From NCBI GenBank assembly GCA_023374045.1, contig CM041779.1:266734131-266798130 (forward strand): a stretch of DNA of 64,000 nt, written 5' to 3'. Positions within the stretch are counted from its first letter, which is position 1; every line of letters begins with the position of its first letter. Origin of the DNA: Limonium bicolor. Lineage: Eukaryota > Streptophyta > Magnoliopsida > Caryophyllales > Plumbaginaceae. Made by a program: the position numbers and the translations under genes. The notes under the pieces were generated by a model. That model saw only the letters and a program-made list of their open reading frames with translations. It ran no database searches and was not told the DNA's origin. Below are positions 22,097-33,287 of the stretch, in pieces.

Positions 22097-24962
22097 AATC
22101 ACTAACCTTGGCTTAAAAATGTTCTGCCGTCGTGAAGTGTTTTGACTTCCACGTGGTCTATTACACAATGGATTCTGATTAGAGGATCTTAACCATATTA
22201 GCGGTTTAGTTCCTAAACCAAGAATTCGCATTGGAGTTGTAACTCATAACCGGTTTCGGTCCTGGCCTGTGAGTCTTCTAGGCATTGATGACTAGCCATC
22301 CATTCATATTCACAATGTATATTCGGCATTTGATGCATGGGCTCACTAGCCTCTGCTGCGCCATTCTGATAATTATAGGGCTAGTTTGCCCCATTCGTTA
22401 CTGTTACTTTATTGTACATCTCCAATGCATTACCCTTATCTTGGAAAGAATGGTTTCTCAACCGACGCATGGTATCTCTTACCCTGAGCGAATTCGGTGA
22501 GTTTCACAATTTTCCATCCACTTCTCCAATAGCTTACAGCGTAAACTATGTAATTCACAATGATTGACTTGCTTCTACCGACTTACTGTCGGTTGAGATT
22601 GGGCTACTACCTAATGTGTAGTGCTCTCTCAGTTATTTCTCACACCTGGGGTATATCCCATACTGCCATTTGGTATTTAGTGTTACTGTAGTCACTTACT
22701 GTTAATCACGTCTCCACCTTTGGTTTTGCACATGTATTCTTTCATTCCTGCGGCCTTGCATTACCTATGCATCGGCCATTATAACATTATTCCTCCACAA
22801 TTACCATACTTCTGATTCCTAGCTATCCCACTTGATCATTACTGCGCAAGTGCAATACCAAAACACCCAGTCAGACAGAGTGCAGAGGCGTAAACTCTTG
22901 ACAGTAAATCTCTCATGCGATTGCGATAGGAATTTACACTGTGTTTTACCGAAATTCTTATCACATGATACTTGTCACCGGCTTACTGCTCGGTTCGTTT
23001 GCTATCATTTACTGTTGTGCCTCCACTGGGTTTAACTCATAACTCTGCTCACTCCCCATTTTATCATCTAACAATACTCACCCAACGGTCGCTTATTGCG
23101 CACCGTATCCTTACTCATTATACAACATCAACTTATACTGCATCCACTATTATGCTGGGTTTATCTGGCCACTTATTTGGCTGATTTTTGAATATACTAC
23201 TATTTTTCTTGAGCCTTTATATTTCTTGAGCGTTGTTCGCTACACATTTAGCTTCACACACCTATGGTGATTGCTATCAGACTTATTACTCTTCCTGTGT
23301 ACACAACTGGTACGAGCACTTCTTTTCGTATTATTTTATTCAAATCATCCTGGGGTAATAACAACGTGGTCCATCCTCTACATATTTCTTGAACTTGGTC
23401 CACACAACTACTGCTCTCGCGGTTTCACAATATCGAGAGGTATCCCCACTCTTACTGCAGTGGTTCGTTCTCCGCTCTATTACTTGTATAACACATACTT
23501 TTGTAACTGATCAAATTTACATATCACAAGTTGTTGTGGCTTATAAGCCTTACCGTCACGATTCCTTCCAAGTTATCCATTTGGCAACTTAGGGTCCTCC
23601 TGTTAAGTGGGTTTACCTTCAGTGTTTAATCCGGTAATTGTTTCAACTCTTGCGTTTCAATTATATTGCTTCATCCAACAATGTTTAATCCAAATACCCC
23701 TCAAGGATTGCTCCTGGGTGTTATCAAAATATGCCATTACATTTGGCTTGTACTTATGGGTACTTTCAGTAAACCACGCCTTCTCCAATGTCTTTATATA
23801 ACAGTCGGTGCACTTCGCACCTCCTGTGTCTTAAATATTTCCTTGCACACATTCACTGACTCCTTCAGTCTCTTTAATTTAGCTGGGTTCCTTTACTTCA
23901 ATCATTCATGGTAATCCTTAGCTCTTGTTTGATTTATACTGCTTACCGTAGTACGGAGTCGACTACTTCCCGTGTTTCGGACTCCACTCGTATACATATA
24001 TGGGGTATCATACTGATACATTACTACTTACCCAACTAACCTATAAGTAGGTCTGTCAGGCCCACATGCTCCTATCGGAGTGCGGTCGTCCCACAACACA
24101 GTTGGTACACTTGTAGTGTCCGTCACACGCCTAGGTGAAGTATTCTGTTGTCAACTCCCTTATATTGTCCCGTGACAATATTCATTCCTTGCTTCCCGAA
24201 CTTAATCGAGGGAAAGTTTATCCACTGTTGTATCCTTGTCAACTGCCCCTGGTTTCACTGGTTTTGTTTAAAAGAAGGTTGGAAAGAAGTGTTGGTTTGA
24301 AAGAAAATCTGGTTTTGAAAAGAAAGGGTTTGAATAAATTTGGGTTTGAAAGAAAATTTTCATGGTTTCACAACATCTTCTTACCTTAGCCAAGTCTAGC
24401 ATCTTGCTGACTGGTGTACTTCCAATTACAGAGGTTATCGGTTTAACACATACCGGTTGTGGTATTGTTTTTACCCATACTGTCACCAGTGGCCTCGTTG
24501 GCCCTCACAGATCTTGCTGCCTTGATAATCATCAACTAGGGTGTTTCCCATTCTGGGAGACCCCTTTTACTTAGTATTATATCTCCTACGTAGCCCATTC
24601 CACGTATTTGTCGTGGTTACTGAGACTTGTCTCTTGTTTGGACACTACGTTGTAGTTCCTTTATCGGTTGGTATACCGTTGGTGAATTACTTAACAACTG
24701 CGGTTCCGTAGACACTTGTCTCGGGTTTCACTAATCCACTTCTTGCCTGTTGCACGGTTGGTGCGTTGCAAACTGGTTATTCTCGACTGCTCGGCATGTC
24801 GACCCAGGTTGCCGGAAATTCTAGTCTCCTATACACAAATTCCTTCATTCTTCGCTATTAAATGCGGTTAACGTTGGTCAGATGGAGACCGTCTCCGGGA
24901 TTCCCAATTTTCGGGATCTACCGTATGACAGGTTCTCCGTACCCTAAAGGTATTTAATAACA

Positions 24963-25009
24963 GCCAGATCGGGTATTCCCGAGTATGAGAGGACTTTCAT
25001 CTCTCTGGC
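24963..25009 (-). promoter_or_regulatory. R1 leader branched RNA structure candidate
   Basis: Outer stem GCCAGA/TCTGGC encloses a TCGGG/CCCGA hairpin and a GAGA/TCTC hairpin. It lies about 190 bases downstream of the PBS in the element sense, where packaging signals usually sit. R4 keeps it at 47535-47582. Confidence 0.5.
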
Positions 25010-25179
25010 GTTGTTTCCCAAGTTATAAAACAAGGGTTGTGGAGGGCGGGAAGGATATAGTAGGTTTCCAGTATTCACTGGTAGTTCCTTACTAGCGTAT
25101 CTCTCACGCTATCACTCAACCCCTTAACCCAAAGTACTAAAATCCTAACTCGGTACTTCCTAAGCTCGGTAATTCAGTC

Positions 25180-25207
25180 ATCAGAGCGATACTTCGCTCT
25201 GATACCA
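25180..25207 (-). promoter_or_regulatory. R1 primer-binding site (tRNA-iMet) within a hairpin
   Basis: The element-sense PBS TGGTATCAGAGC (25196-25207) adjoins the LTR. A perfect 10-bp stem ATCAGAGCGA/TCGCTCTGAT with a 4-base loop covers 25180-25203 and overlaps most of the PBS. Confidence 0.9.
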
Positions 25208-25212
25208 CTTTT

Positions 25213-25520
25213 TGTAACACCCCAACCACCACCGTACACTTAACATCAAACTGCAGCGGAAATCTCAACTCATCCATTACTTCATTCAATGGTGTTACAC
25301 GCCGTTAACCACCCACGTGGCTAACAAGGCTATTACATGTACATTTGTATCGGTCTGATGGACTAGATTCCCGAGCAACTACACAATACAACCCTTCTTC
25401 CATTTCCAACATTTATTATATACATACATTCCCACTGTACCGAGTATTTACAACTGATGCCGACAACAATATCGGTCTTACTACACCTACTGTATATATA
25501 CACTTAAATGAATACCTATG
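25213..25520 (-). repeat. R1 LTR, right copy, first segment
   Basis: It starts TGTAACACCCC and matches 15895 onward until R2 interrupts it after CTATG (25516-25520). The U5 hairpin is at 25304-25325. Confidence 0.93.
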
Positions 25521-27122
25521 TGATAAGTGTCCAAATGAGCATGTTATTTAGGTGTATTTCATGTATAATATTAGCACTTTTCTTGCTCATTTCTCCACTT
25601 CGGTTAGTTTTCCTCTAGTTTATGTTTTATTGTTTATCTCACAAAATTATTGGTTTAACATGAGGAAAACCAAGCCGGGAGTGAAGTAGACAAAGAGACG
25701 AACGCGTAGGCGCAGACGGCTCAGAAAACGGAGCCCAAACGAAGAATCTAGAGCTAGTAAAGAATACGCTTGTACATCGACCCTACATCGCGATATCAGG
25801 CGGACGTCTCACGTGCAACCGCCTGGCGGACAAGACACAAGCAAACCGCCACTTATTGGGCGGTACACGAGGTGGACGTCTCACACTCAACCGCCTCCCT
25901 TAGAGGCGGACACCACACATAGAACCGCCACTTAATGGGCGGTTGTCCAGGCGGACAAACAAGAGGAGACCGCCACTTAATGGGTGGTTGTCCAGGCGGA
26001 CGTGAAGAACCAAACCGCCACTTATTGGGCGGTTATGCAGGCGGACTCAAGGCTGATTACAGTCGCGACCAGTTTCTTCTTCGCGCAGTCGTCGTCTTCA
26101 ACTTGATTCCGTTATCTATCTACCCGCACCGCCTACCATAAATCTCTCACGCATCCAGCTCTCTGTCCCCTGCAATCAATGAACTAAATCAATGAGAGCA
26201 TCAATGCTCAATCACGTACGGATCTGCCTCTGCTAATTCTCTATAAAACCCAGCACCAATACTGCAAAAACAGACCACACACGACGGGAGTCTGAAGAAT
26301 TCGTTCACCACACTCATCCATTCGCTTCCATTTAATTCTCTCCCGTAACACCACATCAGTCCACACTCACGCAGTAACAAAAGAAATAGAAGAACAGCAG
26401 TGAGAGGAGAGCAGACCAGTTCTTCCTCTGAATTAATGTCAAAATCTATCTGTGTAATCTTCTTATCTCCGTTAATGTCTGAGTAATTTTCTTTTGTATC
26501 CTAGGATGGGGGTTTGATTTCTAATATTACGTAAATTAATATTTATCACCTGTTTCTCTCATTTAACTTGTTTTAATTCCTTTCAACTAATATTGCTAAA
26601 TGTTTTGCGCGACAAACGACTACATTTATTTGGTAACTATCAACATATGATTTTGAGATAGTCTAGGTACCACAAAGGAATTAATCTTGATATTTACACT
26701 CCGAACTGAGCAGGAAAATATTAAGGCTTTTATTAAGAGTTCGTAACTGACAATTATTAACTCTAATAGGCAATAAATAATTGAAACAAGGTTATAAATA
26801 TGTTTAAGTAATTTAGGAAATTCCCCCGCTATCCTAGGATACATTTTTCCATCCACATCACTTAATTCACATTTTTACTGTTTTTATTATTTCTGTATTA
26901 ATCCAACAACATATCAAGCTTGCCTCCGGCTAAAACCCCTTTTTACAGTTTTTAGGTAACTACCAAGACTAGGGTAATTGAACAATCTCCCTGTGGATAC
27001 GACACTTGTTATACTAACTACGACCGGGAATTGTTTGCAGCCCGACGTTTAGAATTTGAGTTTTTAATTTCCTTTCTTTTAATTTTACACCAGTTTAACC
27101 ACTCAGAAAACAACCTTCTGCA
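25521..27122 (+). repeat. R2 5' LTR
   Basis: This 1602-bp LTR runs from TGATAAGTG to CCTTCTGCA. It contains a GC-rich hairpin array near its start and a conserved U5 part at about 26930-27122. Over its last 750 bases it is almost identical to the 3' LTR, but over its first 800 the two differ by many one-base gaps. Confidence 0.93.
25795..26045 (+). repeat. AACCGCC/GGGCGGTT hairpin array in the R2 LTR
   Basis: Four copies of ACCGCCACTTA(T/A)TGGG(C/T)GGT alternate with GGCGGACGTCTCAC- and CAGGCGGAC-type words. Each copy can fold into a 6-7 bp stem. The 3' LTR has the same array at about 31961-32205 with single-base gaps. Confidence 0.85.
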
Positions 27123-27125
27123 AAT

Positions 27126-27142
27126 TGGCGCCGTTGCCGGGG
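27126..27142 (+). promoter_or_regulatory. R2 primer-binding site (tRNA-Asp)
   Basis: TGGCGCCGTTGCCGGGG, three bases after the LTR end, is complementary to the 3' end of plant tRNA-Asp, the primer of Athila-type elements. Confidence 0.92.
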
Positions 27143-27299
27143 AGATTGATGCCATCAATTTCCCTAGTTTCCGGTAGTTCACTCGCTGTATTAAAATAAT
27201 CTGTTAATACTATTAAATTGTTAACCTCGGACATCTGAATTGGACATCGGACTTCTGACCTGACTTGGACATTTGACTTCGGACTTTGGACATCTAACT

Positions 27300-27560
27300 C
27301 CTAACATCTTAATATTATTGTCATTTCGTTCCATTGTCATTTCGTTCCATTGTCATTTCGTTCCATTGTCCTTTCTTTCCATTGTCCCTAACTACTAACT
27401 TAAAATTTCCTGTCATTTCTTTCCATTGTCCTTAACATTTCATTTCCATTGTCCTTAACATTTCTTTCCATTGTATACTAACTACTAACTTATAATTTCT
27501 GTATACTAACTCCTAACTTTAATTTTCTGTCATTTCTTTCCCTTGTCATTTAATATTCTG
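27300..27560 (+). repeat. R2 leader tandem repeats (ATTGTCATTTCGTTCC type)
   Basis: A 16-17 bp unit is repeated three times almost exactly (about 27317-27370), then degenerates into CATTTCTTTCCATTGTCC and CTAACTACTAACTT words. This stretch lies between the PBS and gag and is non-coding; an A-rich run follows at 27584-27620. Confidence 0.8.
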
Positions 27561-27717
27561 TCATTTTACTCTTGTTTAAATAAAAAAAATACAAAAAAAA
27601 ATACGAAAAAAAAATATATTTGTGTTGCTTATCAGCCTAACCAATATCTCTGCCTTTCTTATTCTATCTACTAACTAATTTTGCAGTTTCTGACAAACCA
27701 CAAGTTATCTTCTGTGC

Positions 27718-29635
27718 ATGCCAAATACTCGAACCCGAGGCTCTCCACCAATCAGTCCGAGCCCCGAACCCGAGCGCACTTTATTACAAGCACAAAGAAA
27801 CCTGAGAAATCAAGCCATGGCCAATAACGAAGTTATAAATGAAATAGACCAGGCAAATCAACCAGAACACCGTGCCCTATCTGACTACCACCAACCGGAT
27901 ACCGAAGGGAGAGCATCAGCTATAGTTCTCCCCGAGCTAACACCGCAAGAAGCCGGACGATGGGTTTTCAAAACTCACTACATCACCGCCGTCCGGGATC
28001 TAGGCAAGTTTAGTGGAGCGAACCCAGATGAAGCTCCAAATCATCTGAGTCTCTTCCTAGACTTCTGCAATTCCTTTGGTCAAACCGGCAATGTCAAAGA
28101 AAGAATCCGACTACAACTCTTTCCTCACTCATTATCGGATTCAGCAAACAGGTGGTACCGAAGCCTTCCCTCCCGATCAATCACCACATGGCTTCAAATG
28201 GCCCAAAAATTCCTTGCCAAATACTACCCAACCAGTAGAACGAGGCAATTGATCGGTGAAATCAACACTTTCTGTCAAGAGCCGGGAGAAACGTTGTACG
28301 ACGCGTGGGACAGATTCAAAGATATGCTAATGAAATGTTCCCACCATGGTCTTGACGATCAATCCCTTTGCTTGTCATTCTTCAACGGTCTGGATGATGG
28401 GAACCGACTACTCGTCAATTCCTCTGCAGGAGGAAGTTTCATGATGAAATCTCCTAAAGAAGGAATGGATCTTCTCGAAACCATGACGAGCAATACAAGA
28501 CAGTGGACGAGATCCAAAGGCAGAACACACGAGCAGCAGGCCTACTCCATGTTGAGCCTACAGATCATTTATCAGCTCAGATCTCGTCCCTTGCAAAGAT
28601 GGTGGAAAAGCTAACAACATCACAAAACGAAATGGTAAAAACAATAGCTTCCCCACCTACAAGTTCACCACCAGTTCCACCTACAGAAGGATGTGTCATA
28701 TGCGCCGGTCCTCATGAAACTCATCAATGCGAAGGCAAACCATACGAGGAGTGAATTCATAGGAAACCGCCCGGTAATTCCTACAACAATAACATCAACA
28801 ACAACTACCCATGGAGAAATCACCCGAATTTCTCATGGAAAAATAATGATCAGAACCAAGGAGGGCAGAACAACAATTCCAACCTATCAGGGGAACAGAC
28901 CCCAACCAAACTCTAATATGGGTTATAGAGCACTAGGTGCCCCTCCAGGTTTCAACCAACAACAACAACAAACCATCTTCATCCTCTTTGATCCAAACGT
29001 AGAACTCAAAGAGATGATGAAGGGATTCATGTCCATTACTCAGAACCAGCTTCTGCGCAAGAAGCCTTCAACCAGAAAATCGAAGGTAAATTCAATCAAA
29101 TCCAGAACAACTTGCTCGCAGACCGCCAGGGGCTCCCCAGCCAAAATGAACCAAATCCAAGAGAGCAAGCCAAGTGCATCTATGTGAAGGAGCACGATGC
29201 AGAAAAGACAGAGGTGGCTAAAACAGCTAAAGTTCCAGAACTACACCCTTCCCTCCAGGAGTGGGTTGTAGCAATCGAAACTTCCAAAAGGAATGTAGCT
29301 GAATTGGAAAGCACCGCCAAAGTCTATAAAAAGCGCATTCAATCTGAGAATACCTACCTCGAGAACTTGGTAGCCGGTTATGAAAATAAGAAGCTCGAAT
29401 TTGAAGAAGAATGAGAAGAGGTTAAGGCGATAACCTTGAGAAGCGGTAAGAAAACCGACGAGATTCACATCCCGCAACAATTAGAAGAATCCAAAGAGGA
29501 TAGTGAAGAAACAGTTGAGGTCCCGGTAGAAAAAAACATCTCCCACCATCCTCACTATTCCACCAGCTTCAGAACCTTCTTCACAAGAACCGCCTATACC
29601 ATTTCCCCACCGACTCCAGAAGCAGAAGTTGGATA
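27718..29635 (+). pseudogene. gag: R2 Gag, with frameshifts
   Basis: Athila/Tat-type Gag. The first frame (27718 to about 28500) carries an N-terminal disordered region, then the capsid core: HLSLFLDFCNSF, LQLFPHSLSDSANRWYRSLP, FLAKYYPTSRTRQLIGEINTF and ETLYDAWDRFKDML. A frameshift near 28500 moves the reading to another frame with LHVEPTDHLSAQISSLAKMV and a CVICAGPHETHQC zinc-knuckle-like motif (28692-28730). Further frame changes follow (an asparagine-rich linker, then GYRALGAPPGFNQQQQQ). A coiled-coil-like segment spans 29247-29411, then a stop, then the VKAITLRSGKKTDEI motif (29420-29465), which is a hallmark of Athila polyproteins. The product cannot be made from this copy. Confidence 0.85.
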
Positions 29636-30458
29636 ATGAATATGGTAAGTTCCTGGCAATGCTGAAGCAACTAAACGTCAATATACAGTTTGTCGACCTC
29701 ATTGCCAAAATGCCGAACTATGCCAAATTCCTCAAACACCTCATATCCAACAAAACTAAATTGGCCGAAGTCGGTACGGTACCTCTCAATGTAGCTTGTT
29801 CAGCTACTCTAAAAAACCACTACCGTCAAAATGCAATGATCCGGGCAGTTTCACCATTCCAGTCACAATTGGTAGCACCTCATTTCCATACTCCCTATGC
29901 GATCTGGGTGCCTCCATTAATTTGATGCCCCTCTCCACTTTCAAAAAGCTGGGAATTGGAGAGATGAAAAAGACTAAGATGACCCTGCAACTGGCAGATG
30001 GTTCAGTAACATACCCAAGCGGAGTGGTGGAGGATGTTATCATCAAAGTGGAGCACTTATACTTCCCATGCGATTTTGTCATTCTAGACATCGAAGAGAA
30101 CTCCACTACACCTCTCATCCTTGGACGACCATTCCTTGCCACAGCCGATGTGCACATTTGGGTAGCCCAGGGGAAAATCACCCTCCAAGCTTATAACGAA
30201 AAGCTGGAGTTTGCATCAGGAAGATCTCCAGATAGCAAATCCAAAGATCTCAAGTTCGTAAGGGATACTCAATCACCATCATCCCCACTTCTGTTTATTA
30301 CCCTTCCAGACGGCATGTCTATTACAGAGATACCACCACCAATCCCGGACGAAGAGCGGGATAAGAAAAGAAAACATGCATCCAGGTGGACTCTCAAAAA
30401 AACCATCGAGTCATGCTTTGGATCTACTCCTCATAACCACCCCCCAGGATCGATCTAA
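29636..30458 (+). pseudogene. pro: R2 aspartic protease (retropepsin-like), one frameshift
   Basis: The N-terminal linker (LIAKMPNYAKFLKHLISNKTK, 29629-29820) is the conserved segment before the Athila protease. The frame then shifts at an A-run near 29808. The second frame (29796-30458) is open and carries PGSFTIPVTIG, the active-site motif CDLGAS (29898-29915; DLGA in place of DTGA/DSGA, as is common in this lineage), a flap-like region with LQLADGSV, and the ILGRPFLATA motif near 30117-30147. It would cleave Gag during maturation. It ends after a basic and proline-rich tail, with no RT downstream. Confidence 0.85.
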
Positions 30459-31687
30459 CACAAAAGCGTCTAGCCAAAGACGTTAAAGAAGGGCAGCTTT
30501 CCGGGAGGCAACCCGGACGAACTTATCTTTTATATGCTTTTATGCTGTTTTAATTCTCAGGTTCCCTTTGAATTTTATTTTTGCTAACTCTTAACCCCGT
30601 TTATAGTATGGTTGCTTCTAGTGTCTTATGCAGGTGCAACTTCATGTCTACACCGCAACCAAGCTACGCTACTTGAGGCTGAAGCTCAAGTGTGGGGGAA
30701 GTTCAATACACGCTAGCAAAAATAATATCAGGGGAGTACCAGTTTCTTTAACCTTGCTTTTATTTAAATAAAATCTGCAGAGGAGAGTTTATGTGCTTAA
30801 ATGAATATTCGTGAGCTTCGTGTTCTCTCTATTTTATCTACTTACCGAAAAGGCCTTCTGAAACCTTCCCTTGTTTTTCTGGTGAACAATGAGGACGTTG
30901 TTCAATTTAAGTGTGGGGGAGTGTGCCCTTTTCGGTGACATTTTATGCTAAAATGCTTAATCTCTCTGCCTATCTTGCGTTTGTCCAAATTTAATATCGT
31001 GAACCCTTTTTATGTGGGTTGTTCTCTTTAGGAATAAATATTGTTATGAATTGTGGGATAAATGGTACAAAAATGTACAAAAATTTTAAAATTTTGATTA
31101 CTTTTGAGGAGCATTTTTATGCGGTGTGACCAAATGATCTGCAATGGTTGGATTTTTATTGCTCAGGGGTTCTTTCTGTCTTCTTTCTTAGGGATTGCTA
31201 AGGGGTGCTTCTCTGTCAAAAAAAAAGAAAAGAAAAATATATAATAAATAAGGGACTTACGAGACACCATTGGTAACCAACAAGAGAGTTGAGTGTTCTT
31301 AAATACAAAGGCTTGATGCCTACATATTATCTTCTCATCTCTTATGCAAAAGTGAAACAAAATGCATAAATCTATTTTTCCTTTTGTTTTCTCCTCAATA
31401 CCCATTCTTGAGAGAAGTTGGCCATGGTAAAAGTTCTCAAAGTCACCATAAATCAAGAAGCATTGAAGTACTCCGATCATACCCCGAAACTCTAATTTTT
31501 TATTTTTGCCCCTGAGTACACCTATGCCACCAGTAGGTGATGGATCTACACTCCTCTAAAAAGTTAAAGATCATGCACTATTGACTTCTTTATCCTAACC
31601 TCATAATAGTATTGTTAATATTGAGCATTCCTACTTTGCTTGGGTACATGGTTTGCTTGAGGACAAGCAAAAAGAAGTGTGGGGGTG
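30459..31687 (+). other. R2 3' non-coding region with polypurine tract
   Basis: The terminal PPT AAGAAGTGTGGGGGTG lies at 31673-31687 just before the 3' LTR. The same AAGTGTGGGGG core also occurs near 30688 and 30907. A small purine/pyrimidine motif around CTTTCCGGGAGGCAACCCGG (30497-30516) forms a CCGGG/CCCGG hairpin. No coding sequence is seen. Confidence 0.8.
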
Positions 31688-33282
31688 TGATAGGTCCAAT
31701 GAGCCATGTTTATTTAGGGTATTTCATGTATAATATTAGCACTTTTCTTGCTCATTCTCCACTTCGGTTAGTTTTCTCTAGTTTGTGTTTTATTGTTTAT
31801 CTCACAAAATATTGGTTTAAACATGAGGAAACCAAGCCGGGAGTGAAGTAGACAAAGAGACGAACGCGTAGGCGCAGACGGCTCAGAAAACGGAGCCCAA
31901 ACGAAGAATCTAGAGCTAGTAGAAAGAAGAAGATTTGTACATCGACCGTACATCGCGATATCAGGCGGACGTCTCACGTGCAACTGCATGGCGGACAAGA
32001 CACAAGCAACCGCCACTTATGGGCGGTACACGAGCGGACGTCTCACACTCAACCGCCTCCCTTAGAGGGACACACACATAGAACGCCACTTAATGGGCGG
32101 TTGTCCAGGCGGACAAAAAGAGGAGACCGCCACTTAGATGGAGGGTTGTACAGGCGGACGTGAAGAACCAACCGCCACTTATTGGGCGGTTATGCAGGCG
32201 ACTCAAGGCTGATTACAGTCGCGACCAGTTCTTCTTCGCGCAGTCGTCGTCTTCAAATTGGATTCCGTTATCTATCTACTCCGTCACGCCCTACCATAAT
32301 CTCTCACGCATCCAGCCTTGTCCCCTGCAATCAATGAACTAAATCCAAGAGAGCCAATCAATGCTCAATCACGTACGGATCTGCCTCTGCTAATTCTCTA
32401 GATAAAACCCAGCACCAATACTGCAAAAACAGACCACACACGACGGGAGTATGCAGGAATTCGTTCACCACCACTCATCCATTCGCTTCCATTAATTCTC
32501 TCCCGTAACACCACATCAGTCCACACTCACGCAGTAACAAAAGAAATAGAAGAACAGCAGTGAGAGGAGAGCAGACCAGTTCTTCCTCTGAATTAATGTC
32601 AAAATCTATCTGTGTAATCTTCTTATCTCCGTTAATGTCTGAGTAATTTTCTTTTGTATCCTAGGATGGGGGTTTGATTTCTAATATTACGTAAATTAAT
32701 ATTTATCACCTGTTTCTCTCATTTAACTTGTTTTAATTCCTTTCAACTAATATTGCTAAATGTTTTGCGCGACAAACGACTACATTTATTTGGTAACTAT
32801 CAACATATGATTTTGAGATAGTCTAGGTACCACAAAGGAATTAATCTTGATATTTACACTCCGGACTGAGCAGGAAAATATTAAGGCTTTTATTAAGAGT
32901 TCGTAACTGACAATTATTAACTCTAATAGGCAATAAATAATTGAAACAAGGTTATAAATATGTTTAAGTAATTTAGGAAATTCCCCCGCTATCCTAGGAT
33001 ACATTTTTCCATCCACATCACTTAATTCACATTTTTACTGTTTTTATTATTTCTGTATTAATCCAACAACAAATCAAGCTTGCCTCCGGCTAAAACCCCT
33101 TTTTACAGTTTTTAGGTAACTACCAAGACTAGGGTAATTGAACAATCTCCCTGTGGATACGACACTTGTTATACTAACTACGACCGGGAATTGTTTGCAG
33201 CCCGACGTTTATAATTTGAGTTTTTAATTTCCTTTCTTTTAATTTTACACCAGTTTAACCACTCAGAAAACAACCTTCTGCA
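31688..33282 (+). repeat. R2 3' LTR
   Basis: It starts TGATAGGTCC and ends CCTTCTGCA, 1595 bp. The portion 31688-32480 differs from the 5' LTR mostly by single-base gaps, while 32485-33282 is nearly identical. Confidence 0.93.
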
Positions 33283-33287
33283 CTATG

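Larger units (their letters stand above)
20655..25212 (-). other. R1 internal region, non-coding
   Basis: I see no gag, protease, RT, RNase H or integrase motif in any frame; every open frame is short and unrelated to families I know. Several blocks are shared with R4 although the LTRs differ: 21423-21555, 22062-22096, about 22845-22893, 23096-23126, 24120-24160 and 24963-25009. These blocks are candidates for cis-acting functions. Confidence 0.8.
25521..33282 (+). mobile_element. R2: non-autonomous Athila/Tat-like element with gag and protease only
   Basis: It is flanked by CTATG (25516-25520 and 33283-33287) and bounded by TG...CA. LTRs are 25521-27122 and 31688-33282. The PBS matches tRNA-Asp, and the LTR end carries the CTCCCTGTGGATACGA word typical of Athila/Tat LTRs. 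Coding sequence stops after the protease at 30458, and the remaining 1.2 kb before the 3' LTR is non-coding with repeated AGTGTGGGGG words. RT, RNase H and integrase are absent, as in TR-GAG-like derivatives, so it depends on an autonomous relative. Confidence 0.92.

Noticed and set aside
20655..25212. Hidden gag-pol in the R1 interior
   Set aside because: I read both strands for zinc knuckle, DSGA, RT YVDD-type, RNase H and integrase HHCC/DDE motifs and found none.
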